DNA from: Pandoraea capi
Lineage (GTDB): Bacteria > Pseudomonadota > Gammaproteobacteria > Burkholderiales > Burkholderiaceae
Direction of reading: 5' to 3'
Assembly: GCF_902459735.1 (NCBI RefSeq)
Contig: NZ_CABPRV010000002.1
Span: forward strand, 682,001 to 746,000
Length of the DNA stretch: 64,000 nucleotides
Numbering within the stretch: position 1 is the first letter of the stretch; every line of letters starts with the position of its first letter. The notes below the pieces were generated by a model. The model saw only the letters and a list, made by a program, of their open reading frames with translations. It was not told the origin of the DNA and ran no database searches. Shown piece after piece: positions 8,913 through 15,534 of the stretch. The position numbers were made by a program, and so were the translations under genes.

Positions 8913-8980
8913 GCGTGAGGACGACCTCACCTGTCGAAGATACATTCCGGGACGGCCCGGCGCTTTTTGGGAGCGCCGTC
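8913..8980 (+). ncRNA. Guanidine-II (mini-ykkC) riboswitch with Shine-Dalgarno-masking hairpin
   Basis: Two tandem hairpins have the diagnostic ACGR tetraloops. GTGAGG-ACGA-CCTCAC is at 8915-8930 and CCGGG-ACGG-CCCGG at 8947-8960, separated by 16 bases. This is the guanidine-II riboswitch architecture. Just downstream, CGGCGCT (8958-8964) can pair with AGCGCCG (8972-8978), placing the GGGAG ribosome site (8969-8973) in the loop and stem. The 5' strand of that hairpin overlaps the 3' strand of the second aptamer stem (8956-8960), so the two folds exclude each other. Guanidinium binding should favour the aptamer fold and expose the ribosome site of sugE. Confidence 0.9.
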
Positions 8981-9295
8981 ATGGCCTGGATCTATCTGAT
9001 GTTTGCAGGGGTACTGGAAGTGCTTTGGGCGTACACGATGAAGCAGTCTGCCGGCTTCACGAAACCGCTCCCCTCTCTTGTCACGTTCGTGACGATGGCC
9101 GCCAGCTTCGGTTTGCTGTCGGTCTCCATGAAATCTCTCCCGCTGGGCACTGCCTACACGATCTGGACCGGCATCGGTGCCGTCGGCGCATTCGTCGTGG
9201 GTATCGTGGTGCTTGGCGAACTCGTCAGTGCGACGCGCCTCACTGCGGCCGCGCTGATCATCAGCGGCCTCGTGCTGATGAAACTCTCCTCGTAA
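8981..9295 (+). CDS. sugE: SMR-family guanidinium exporter SugE/Gdx
   Basis: A 104-residue small multidrug resistance protein with four membrane helices, acting as a dual-topology dimer in the inner membrane. Glu13 in AGVLEVLWA is the conserved proton/substrate-coupling glutamate, and the helix-3 GTAYTIWTGIGAVG motif is the Gdx/SugE signature. Members of this subtype export guanidinium in exchange for protons. The ATG at 8981 is preceded by GGGAG and sits directly behind a guanidine-II riboswitch, which independently supports guanidinium as the substrate. It is one of the few intact genes in this disrupted region. Confidence 0.95.
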   Translation: MAWIYLMFAGVLEVLWAYTMKQSAGFTKPLPSLVTFVTMAASFGLLSVSMKSLPLGTAYTIWTGIGAVGAFVVGIVVLGELVSATRLTAAALIISGLVLMKLSS

Positions 9296-9439
9296 ATCGC
9301 AGTCCTTTTCATAGCGTTGCCCGACCGGCGAGGCGATTGCGTAATGATGCGATGGCGAGATAGCGGGATTACCGCAACAACGCGATTACCACATTGCGCA
9401 TGCGCCGCCGGCCCGCTTTTCCTCTCATGTGGTCGCCCG

Positions 9440-9568
9440 ATGGACGTCTGGGCCGTATCGTTGCGCGAAGCGGGCATGGTCAGCCTCGCCCCCATGATCG
9501 CGTTTCTCGGCGTGCTGGTTCTCGGCTTCGCTTACGAGTGGAAGAAGAAAGCTTTCGAGTGGGAGTGA
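9440..9568 (+). pseudogene. NuoA-like (complex I subunit A) C-terminal fragment
   Basis: Forty-two codons resemble the last helix and tail of NADH-quinone oxidoreductase subunit A: AVSLREAGMVSLAPMIAFLG, then LGFAYEWKKKAFEWE, with the typical terminal WE. The first two helices and the conserved cysteine-containing loop of NuoA are absent, and no nuoB follows. Sequence before 9440 does not match the family. A GntR-type remnant begins on the other strand 28 bp later. It is probably a leftover of a second nuo locus or of a transferred copy. Confidence 0.6.
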
Positions 9569-9596
9569 ATCGTCGCGTACGGCCTTGCGACGACGG

Positions 9597-10048
9597 TCAT
9601 GCGACGCTGGCGAATATGGCCTCGAGATCCGCATCCTCCGACGCCGTGCCCAGATCCAGCGAATGCTCGATGTGGTCCAGATGTTCGAGCATGATTTCCG
9701 CAGCCTTCTCGCCGTCTTTATCGGCAAGCGCGCGAACGATTCGTTCATGCTCGTCCGCGCGACAGCTTTCGACGATCGGTGCGTTGTAGACGAGGATCAC
9801 GAGGCAGGTCAGCGTCGACAGCTCGCGAAGGCTCCGGGTGAAGGATGAATTCCCCGCCAGCGTCGCCGCCAGGTTCCCTTCTTCGGATACACCTCGACGA
9901 TCTGCTCGTAAGCCAGCTGCGCCTCCCGGACCCGCGCCCGGCTGGCGTTGAAAATCGCAGCCATCCGCTCCTCGGCCAGTTTGGTGCCAGGCGTCAACCG
10001 ATGCTCCAGCAACGCGAGGTAGATCCGTTCGTAGATTTCCTCGCTGGT
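9597..10048 (-). pseudogene. GntR/FadR-type regulator, internally deleted and frameshifted
   Basis: Two pieces of one GntR-family (FCD subfamily) regulator lie in different frames. From about 10048 to 9875 comes the DNA-binding domain: LEHRLTPGTKLAEERMAAIF, NASRARVREA and the wing LAYEQIVEVYPKKG. From 9860 to 9597 come the last helices of the ligand domain: LAGNSSFTRSLRELSTL, the metal-motif histidine region ADEHERIVRALADKD, and IMLEHLDHIEHSLDL. About 100 residues of the FCD domain between the two are missing, the frame changes, and the N-terminus is also cut where an MFS fragment begins on the other strand. It cannot make a normal regulator. Confidence 0.75.
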
Positions 10049-11132
10049 GCTTTATTCGCTGTTCTCGGCGTCGCGCGGATTGGTGAACGACGTCTGGTCT
10101 TTCGCTGCGCTCAACTTCTTCACGTGGCTGTTCGTCGGCGCGGAAAGCTCGATCGTTCCGCCCTATCTGGCGGAGCTTTGGCCCACGCGCGTGCGCGGCA
10201 AGCTCGGCGGATGGATGATGGGCTTTTTCGCGCTCGGCATTGCCGTGTCGCCGATCTGGGCGCTGAACATCATTCCGCATTGGGGCTGGCGCGCGGCGCT
10301 GTTCCTGACGCTGCCGTTCGCGGTCGTGGTCGGTCTGATGCGTTCCGGACTGCCCGAGTCGCCGCGCTGGCTGCTGCAACGCGGACGTGCCGCAGAAGCG
10401 GAAGCGGTGCTCGCGTCGATTGAGCAACGCGTCGGTCGCCGCTTGCCGGAAGACGGTGTCACGACGAGCGCGCCCACGACACCCGCCGCTGCATCGACGA
10501 AGCCGACGAAGGTCTGGCGCGCTCGCGATCTGCTTAGCCCGCGCTTTCGCAAAGTCACGCTGATGCTGTGGATGGCATGGTTTGCGGAATATGGTGTGCT
10601 CTATACGTTCATGACTTTCGTGCCGACGTTGCTGGCGATGGAGGGGTTCAGCATCGTCAAGTCGTTCGAGTTCTCGATCGCCATTTATGCGTCGGTGATA
10701 CCGGGTTACGTGTTCGGCGGCTACGTGGTCGACTGGCTCGATCGCAAGCCGACGGCCATTCTGGCGTTCATCGGTACCGCGATCTTCGGCACGCTGTTCG
10801 GGTTGTCCACCACGTCGGGGGCGCTCATGGCATTCGGCGGGCTGATGGCGTTCTTTCTGGCGCTGGGTTCGACGGCCATCTACAGCTACACGCCGGAGCT
10901 CTACCCGACGGAAATTCGTGCCACGGGTATGGGACTGGCCTCGGCCTGGGGACGCGCCGGTGCGATTCTGTTGCTGCTCGTCTTCGGCGTCTTCGCCGTG
11001 CTCAAGGGCAAGCTGTTCGTGTTCGTGATCAGCGACGTCATTCTGTTGATTGCCGCCATCTGCATCGCACTGCTCGGCCCGTCGACGAAAGGCCGTTCGC
11101 TCGAAGATGCGTCTACGGGCGCCGGCGATTGA
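10047..11132 (+). pseudogene. MFS transporter (sugar/metabolite porter type), 5'-truncated
   Basis: An open frame of 361 codons encodes the distal three-quarters of an MFS permease. It begins within the helix-3/4 region (YSLFSASRGLVNDVWSFAAL) and continues through AESSIVPPYLAELWPTRVRG, the central loop, FVPTLLAMEGFSI, and the late TPELYPTEIRATGMGLASAW motif. Full-length relatives are about 440 residues and begin with a first pair of helices and the GRLADRFGRR-type loop, all absent here. An ATG exists at 10047 without a visible ribosome site. The junction coincides with the cut end of the GntR remnant, so both were probably truncated by one event. Confidence 0.65.
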
Positions 11133-11229
11133 GGCATACAAGGGATTGCGACGCGTTGTGCTTGCGGGCGATGAGTCCCTGACGGGATCGCACGACATCG
11201 CCGCTCGCGCACGCATCGCCCCCATCAAG

Positions 11230-11316
11230 CCATGTCGCTTGAATCCTCGTCGGTTAGGTCCGTGTCGGCTAAGTCCCCGTCGGCAAGTCCTCGTCGGCAA
11301 GTCCCCGTCGGTTAAC
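11230..11316. repeat. Degenerate 14-15-bp tandem repeat
   Basis: Six imperfect units follow a pattern like CCNCGTCGGNNAGT, at 11230-11244, 11245-11259, 11260-11274, 11275-11288, 11289-11302 and 11303-11316. The last unit reaches the stop codon of the O-methyltransferase gene (11312-11314). It lies between convergent genes and probably arose by replication slippage. Confidence 0.75.
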
Positions 11317-11971
11317 CAAGCCGCAGCGACAACTCCACGTCGCCGCCGAACGGCACGGACAGATAGCCGTTACCGGGCTCGCGAACGTACGCCAGATACT
11401 CCGGGCTGAAATCGGCGTTATCGGCAACGACGAGTGCCCCCGGACGCAGACAGCTTTCGATCAACGCGAGTACGTCAGGGTAAAGCGCTTTGGCGCCATC
11501 GAGCAGCAGCAGGTCGATGGTTTCGGGAAGGTCGGTCGCGAGCGTCTTTAGCGCGTCCCCTTCCCGAATTTCCACGAGATCGGCCAAACCGGCCTCCATC
11601 AGGTGCTCGCGCGCCTTCGCCACCTTGCCCGGCTCGAACTCGCTGCCGATGAGACGACCGCCGCCGTTGTCGCGCAATGCAGCCGCGAGGTGCAGGGTCG
11701 AGATACCGAACGACGTGCCGAATTCGACGATGTGCTGCGCGCGTGCGCTACGGGCGAGCATGTAGAGCAAAGTGCCCGTCTCGCGCGAGACCGGCAGCCA
11801 CATATCCTTCAGGCGGCCATACAGATCGAGGTATTCGGTCTTGCTGTGCATCAGGCGCTGCACCGCTTCGCGCGACACGTCGGCAAATGCGGGGCTGCCC
11901 GCGTCGTCGGCTTGCTTGAAGAGGCGGGTCAACAGCTGCGCCAGCGGTGCAGACGTCAAAGTTGTGTTCAT
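11312..11971 (-). CDS. Class I SAM-dependent O-methyltransferase
   Basis: A 219-residue methyltransferase of the caffeoyl-CoA/catechol O-methyltransferase type (Methyltransf_24/OMT-3 group). The SAM-binding motif I is VEFGTSFGISTLHLA (residues 82-96). The acidic SAM contact is GSEFEPGKVAKAREHL, motif II is IDLLLLDGAKALYPDVL, and VVADNADF follows. It methylates a small-molecule hydroxyl; the substrate is unknown. It is divergent from a TetR regulator, with a strong palindrome between them, so it is very likely repressed by that regulator. Its 3' end lies in a short tandem repeat. Confidence 0.85.
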   Translation of the reverse strand: MNTTLTSAPLAQLLTRLFKQADDAGSPAFADVSREAVQRLMHSKTEYLDLYGRLKDMWLPVSRETGTLLYMLARSARAQHIVEFGTSFGISTLHLAAALRDNGGGRLIGSEFEPGKVAKAREHLMEAGLADLVEIREGDALKTLATDLPETIDLLLLDGAKALYPDVLALIESCLRPGALVVADNADFSPEYLAYVREPGNGYLSVPFGGDVELSLRLG

Positions 11972-12015
11972 GAAGAAAATCCAATCGGGTAGTTGAGCAT
12001 CAGGCGACGCCTGAC

Positions 12016-12043
12016 TAAAATGCGATGAATTCGTCGCATTTTA
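12016..12043. promoter_or_regulatory. 28-bp palindromic TetR operator
   Basis: TAAAATGCGATGAA at 12016-12029 is followed directly by TTCGTCGCATTTTA at 12030-12043. These are complementary arms of 14 bp with a single mismatch. The site lies between the divergent O-methyltransferase and TetR genes, about 45 bp from one start and 60 bp from the other. It is the obvious operator for the adjacent regulator. Confidence 0.75.
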
Positions 12044-12103
12044 AGTATGCGGCGAAACGCGTTTCCCCTCTATTCGCATTGCGCACGGGTCTCCAACGTC
12101 ACC

Positions 12104-12772
12104 ATGAACAGCCGTCGAAAGCCGCAGATTTCCTTGAGAAAACAGCCGAAACAGGCCCGTTCGTCGGAGCTTGTGGCCGCGATCCTCGAAGCCGCTGTTC
12201 AGGTTTTGGCGAAGGAAGGCGCACAGCGTTTCACCACGGCGCGTGTCGCGCAGAGAGCCGGTGTCAGTGTGGGTTCGGTGTATCAGTACTTCCCGAACAA
12301 GGCGGCGATTCTGTTTCGGCTGCAAAGCGACGAATGGCAGCAGACGACAACCTTGCTCAGCGACATACTGGAAGACGTCCGGACGCCGCCGTTCGAACGG
12401 CTACACCGGCTGATTCACGCGTTCATCCAATCGGAATGCGACGAGTCCGAGATGCGGGTCGCGCTCGGCGATTCCGCCCCGCTCTACCGGGACGCGCCTG
12501 AGATGCAAGAGACGAAAGCATCGGGGGCACGGATTTTCCAGACCTTCATCGACGAGGTGCTTCCCGACACCCCGCAGGCGACGCGCGATCTGGCCGGCGA
12601 CCTGATCGTCACGACGATGGCGACCGTCGGGAAGCAGTTCTCGGAAGCGCCTCGGACGCCATCAGAGATAAAGGCTTACGCGGGTGCGATGGCGGATATG
12701 TTTTGCGCTTATTTGGGCAGTATTGAGAAGCCGTTGCCCGAATTGGAGCGCAGATTCGAGCGCCCTCAGTGA
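12104..12772 (+). CDS. TetR/AcrR-family regulator
   Basis: A 222-residue repressor. The N-terminal HTH includes ILEAAVQVLAKEGAQRFTTA, RVAQRAGVSVGSVYQYFPNK, typical of the family's helix 2-3 and YxYF motif. The C-terminal ligand-binding region is helical. The C-terminal pattern (FIDEVLPDTPQATRDLAGD) resembles TetR proteins with a C33-type ligand domain, but I am not sure. The ATG at 12104 (MNSRRKPQISLRKQPKQARS) was preferred over 12047, which lies close to the operator. It probably controls the divergent O-methyltransferase and itself. Confidence 0.85.
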   Translation: MNSRRKPQISLRKQPKQARSSELVAAILEAAVQVLAKEGAQRFTTARVAQRAGVSVGSVYQYFPNKAAILFRLQSDEWQQTTTLLSDILEDVRTPPFERLHRLIHAFIQSECDESEMRVALGDSAPLYRDAPEMQETKASGARIFQTFIDEVLPDTPQATRDLAGDLIVTTMATVGKQFSEAPRTPSEIKAYAGAMADMFCAYLGSIEKPLPELERRFERPQ

Positions 12773-12786
12773 ATAGCTAACCGAGT

Positions 12787-12936
12787 TCAGCAATTGCCCT
12801 TCTTCGCTTGCCCCGGCGGACAGAACCCGTTACCGGGACCACCACGACCACCGTGCGGGCCATCATCAGGGACATAGACGGCGCAACTTGCGAGCAAAAC
12901 GGTAGCAGCGAGCATCAAGAAAGAGAGTTTGCGCAT
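12787..12936 (-). CDS. Small lipoprotein with C-terminal CPPGQAKKGNC motif
   Basis: A 49-residue exported lipoprotein. A short charged start (MRKL) precedes a hydrophobic segment ending in the lipobox LLASC (Cys18). The mature part is Gly/Pro-rich and ends GFCPPGQAKKGNC. Small proteins with a terminal CPPGQAKKG-type motif occur widely in Burkholderia and Xanthomonas and are uncharacterised. The ATG at 12936 has GGAG eight bases upstream; a longer frame to 12975 lacks this. The start codon lies close to a promoter-like region and no operon partner is seen. Confidence 0.7.
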   Translation of the reverse strand: MRKLSFLMLAATVLLASCAVYVPDDGPHGGRGGPGNGFCPPGQAKKGNC

Positions 12937-13076
12937 TTGCGGGAGCCTCCATGGGGTGAGAAAAAGGTGCAGCATCTACGTGCCGTCTGGCGATCATTTT
13001 AACGGGGAAGAAAGTTACGCTCGCAGCATCACTCGCAGCCTAATCACGATTTCCGGGGAGACCATGGAGATGAGGT

Positions 13077-13113
13077 ACGGGCGGTTTCGCAAATTGCCCG
13101 CCCGTGCCTTTTT
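13077..13113 (+). terminator. Candidate intrinsic terminator
   Basis: ACGGGCGG (13077-13084) pairs with CCGCCCGT (13098-13105) over a 13-base loop and is followed by TTTTT at 13109-13113. It would act on plus-strand transcripts, although the nearest plus-strand gene (TetR) ends 300 bp earlier. It overlaps the stop codon of the SDR remnant on the other strand. Confidence 0.4.
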
Positions 13114-13267
13114 ATCGCGGATTCATACTGGCGAAGATTGCGTCATACGATCCATCCCGCTCGGCCCATCGACGCGCGAGATCGCGATCGTGAAAGGCTT
13201 CGGCGAGCGCGCGGCCGATACCGCTTGTGCCGCCGGTGATGAGAATCGTATTTCCAGTCGTCTTCAT
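13112..13267 (-). pseudogene. Short-chain dehydrogenase collapsed to 51 codons
   Basis: The frame opens with an intact Rossmann start, [19 protein letters not shown], carrying the TGxxxGIG NAD(P)-binding motif of short-chain dehydrogenases. After HDR at residue 28 it jumps to [20 protein letters not shown], which looks like an SDR C-terminus, and ends at residue 51. Normal members are about 240 residues. The Ser-Tyr-Lys catalytic core is gone, removed by what looks like an in-frame deletion of roughly 190-200 codons. It cannot be an enzyme. Confidence 0.65.
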
Positions 13268-14082
13268 GATGCGTCTTTCCATGGGTGGCGTGAAATCACG
13301 TCAGGAAAGCCACGGATACATTCCGTTGGTCGCTACGCATGCGAAACGTTGATGCGTAGTTCGTCCCCATGCGATAAGCATGGTCTCGAAGCCTTAGCCA
13401 AAGGAATGAAAAACAGAAAGCATTACCGTGGCGCCTGTGCATCGAGTTCCCTCTGCTGAGGCCCACTCGGTTGGGCGCGTTGGATGACGATAACGCCTGC
13501 GGCATGACCATGAAGATGGCTGCGAAGCGGAGTTTAGCGCCGTGGGTGGCGGAGCGTCAACTTTGAGTGACGTGGGGGTGGGCGCAAAGGGAGCGCTTCA
13601 GTTCTTGCGAAAAAAAAGCCCCGATGTGGGCAACATCGGGGCCAACTCTCTTCAGCTCAGTCAGAACACATGACAGAAAAACTGCCATGCGGGAAAGGAG
13701 TTTAGTGAACCATTCGGCGTGCGAACGTGAGCGGAACCTCGGAGCGATGGCAAATCGAGATCATCGCGGCCCGCTTGGCCCACTGCATGGGCGTTCCACA
13801 GGTCTGCATCTGCCGTAAAACGAAGTGCGACGAATTTGAATATTCGGAAGATCACCAAACGGCAGCGACCAAGTGAGGGGCAAGAAAGGCGCCCCGGGTT
13901 GCGAGACCCATGCCGTTATCGCAATTGGTGCAGGGGATTTGAGGTGCGAAGACCCAAAACTCAGGACGTACTACGAACAATCAGAATCGACGCAAAAATC
14001 CCGGCTTGCCTTACCAGCCGGTCATTTGCGAGATATTGCGGGAAGAAGTGAGACCTACAGAACCGATGCCAAAACGGGGAGT
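13268..14082. other. Long intergenic stretch with a terminator, no supported gene
   Basis: About 800 bp between the SDR remnant and tRNA-Leu hold no protein gene I can support. A 65-codon minus-strand frame at 13661-13858 lacks homology and a ribosome site. The only clear element is the terminator at 13610-13642. Position beside a tRNA suggests a possible old integration site, but I see no integrase or attachment repeat. Confidence 0.4.
13610..13642 (-). terminator. Strong intrinsic terminator (minus strand)
   Basis: GCCCCGATGT (13618-13627) and ACATCGGGGC (13633-13642) form a perfect 10-bp stem with a GGGCA loop, preceded on the plus strand by eight A residues (13610-13617), which are U residues in a leftward transcript. 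No protein gene feeds it directly. The leftward transcription unit above it begins with tRNA-Leu, 440 bp away. Confidence 0.75.
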
Positions 14083-14169
14083 TGGTGCGAGGAAGGGGAC
14101 TCGAACCCCTACACCCTTTCGGGCGTCAGGACCTAAACCTGGTGCGTCTACCAATTTCGCCATCCTCGC
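14083..14169 (-). tRNA. tRNA-Leu (UAG)
   Basis: A class II tRNA of 87 bases including an encoded CCA (14083-14085 read on the minus strand). The acceptor stem pairs GCGAGGA with TCCTCGC. The anticodon loop TTTAGGT sits on a CAGG/CCTG stem and gives anticodon UAG, decoding CUN leucine codons (CUA cognate). The T-loop GGTTCGAGTCC and a long variable arm (ACGCCCGAAAGGGTGT) are present, as expected for leucine. Confidence 0.93.
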
Positions 14170-14458
14170 AACCCGTGGGTGTCGGCACTGGGTAAGGCGA
14201 CATCCCGGCATCGGGTAGACGGCATACGTGGTCCGGTAGGACATGAAGGCGGCTGGTTACCGCCCTGCTGCATGCGTCAAAGTAGGCGCGTATTCTACAT
14301 GAACCGACTTTAACGAGCAATCTCCGGTCGTCCATTGGGCGTCTCACGCGTGCCCCGTGCGTCAAATGCTAGAATTCGCACCAATTCATGGCATTTGCCC
14401 CCGCTGCGCGCCTGCGCAACTACGTTCGGGCACCTGACCAAACCCATACCCCATTCGC

Positions 14459-15334
14459 ATGCAACCCCACGAGACCGCCGACGATACCCCCGGCCCCGCT
14501 GCCAGTCCCGCTCAAGCCAACGAGTATTGTCGCCAGAAAGCCGGCCCGCCCGGCTCTGCGCTCTATTACGCCCTGCTTCAACTCCCACCGTCCAAACGCG
14601 ACACCGCCTACGCCGTCCACGCGTTCAGTCAGGAAATCGGGGATATCCACGCAGCCGTCCATGATCCGGGCGTCGCTCACGCCAAGCTCGATTGGTGGCG
14701 TCAGGAACTCGCGCGACTCTTCGCGGGCACCCCCGCGCATCCCGTCACCCGTGCACTCGCCCCCGTCGTCAAGCAAAGCGCGCTATCACGCGAAGCCTTC
14801 GAGGCAGTCCTGCACGGCGCCGAGATGGACCTGTCGCAAATGCGGTATCTCGACTTCGTCGGCCTCACCCACTATTGCGACGCCGCCGGTGGCGCCCCCG
14901 CCGAACTCGCCGCGCACGTCTACGGCTTCGACGACCCGCAAACACCAGCCCTTGCTCGCGCTCTCGGTCACGCGATTACGCTCGGCCGACGCGTCTCGGA
15001 CGCCGGCGTCGATGCGCGAGCCGGCTACGTCTACTTCCCCATCGACGAACTTCAACGCTTTGGCGTCACCGCCGCCGATATCCAGAACGGCAAGTACTCG
15101 CCCGCCTTCGTCGATCTGATGAAGTTCCAGCACGCGCGAGCGCGTCAGGCCATTGTCGAAGCGGCCGCCGCCATTCCCACACGTGATCGTCGCAAGCAAC
15201 GTCCTTTGCTCGCCCTCGCAGCACTGCAACTGGCATTGATGGACGAAGTCGCCGCCAGCGACTATCAAGTGCTGCATCAACGCATCGACCTCACGCCGTT
15301 GCGTAAATTCTGGAAAGCCTGGCGCGCTCGCTGA
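14459..15334 (+). CDS. Squalene/phytoene synthase-family protein with degenerate active site
   Basis: A 291-residue all-helical protein of the trans-isoprenyl head-to-head synthase fold, related to presqualene diphosphate synthase HpnD. Matching segments: EYCRQKAGPPGSALYYALLQ, AKLDWWRQELARLF, HPVTRAL, and EMDLSQMRYLDF. The two Asp-rich motifs that bind Mg-diphosphate are weak. The first, normally DxxDD-like, reads SQEIGDIHAAVHD (about residues 57-69). The second, usually DVGED, reads SDAGVDARAGYVYFP (about 180-194). Catalysis is therefore doubtful. Non-catalytic members such as NDUFAF6 are known, which is an alternative role. It starts 290 bp from tRNA-Leu with its own ATG, and no hopanoid genes surround it. 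Confidence 0.75.
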   Translation: MQPHETADDTPGPAASPAQANEYCRQKAGPPGSALYYALLQLPPSKRDTAYAVHAFSQEIGDIHAAVHDPGVAHAKLDWWRQELARLFAGTPAHPVTRALAPVVKQSALSREAFEAVLHGAEMDLSQMRYLDFVGLTHYCDAAGGAPAELAAHVYGFDDPQTPALARALGHAITLGRRVSDAGVDARAGYVYFPIDELQRFGVTAADIQNGKYSPAFVDLMKFQHARARQAIVEAAAAIPTRDRRKQRPLLALAALQLALMDEVAASDYQVLHQRIDLTPLRKFWKAWRAR

Positions 15335-15534
15335 TATGACTTACTGAACTGGTGCGTCCAATCACTGGTACGCACCGCCCCATCGAGCCCGCATGGCACC
15401 CATCGGCCTGGGCGGCTAATGAGTCGCAAACCTGCCGGCATCCAGCGCCGCCACGCGCAGCCATCGTCTCAACCTCACGAGCAACCACGTGACGACTCAA
15501 GCCTACCCATCACAGGCAAATCAATCGCCCCTCC

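Noticed and set aside
9597-11300. 567-codon minus-strand frame through the MFS remnant
   Set aside because: Only its last 87 codons (the GntR C-terminus) are real; the rest is antisense to the MFS remnant.
13661-13858. 65-codon minus-strand frame before the terminator
   Set aside because: No ribosome site, no homology and no conserved pattern seen; too weak to report as a gene.
13268-14170. Integration site at tRNA-Leu
   Set aside because: No integrase and no repeat of the tRNA end found nearby.
14011-14365. Open frames overlapping the tRNA gene
   Set aside because: They lie across tRNA-Leu in both strands and arise from the structured RNA sequence.
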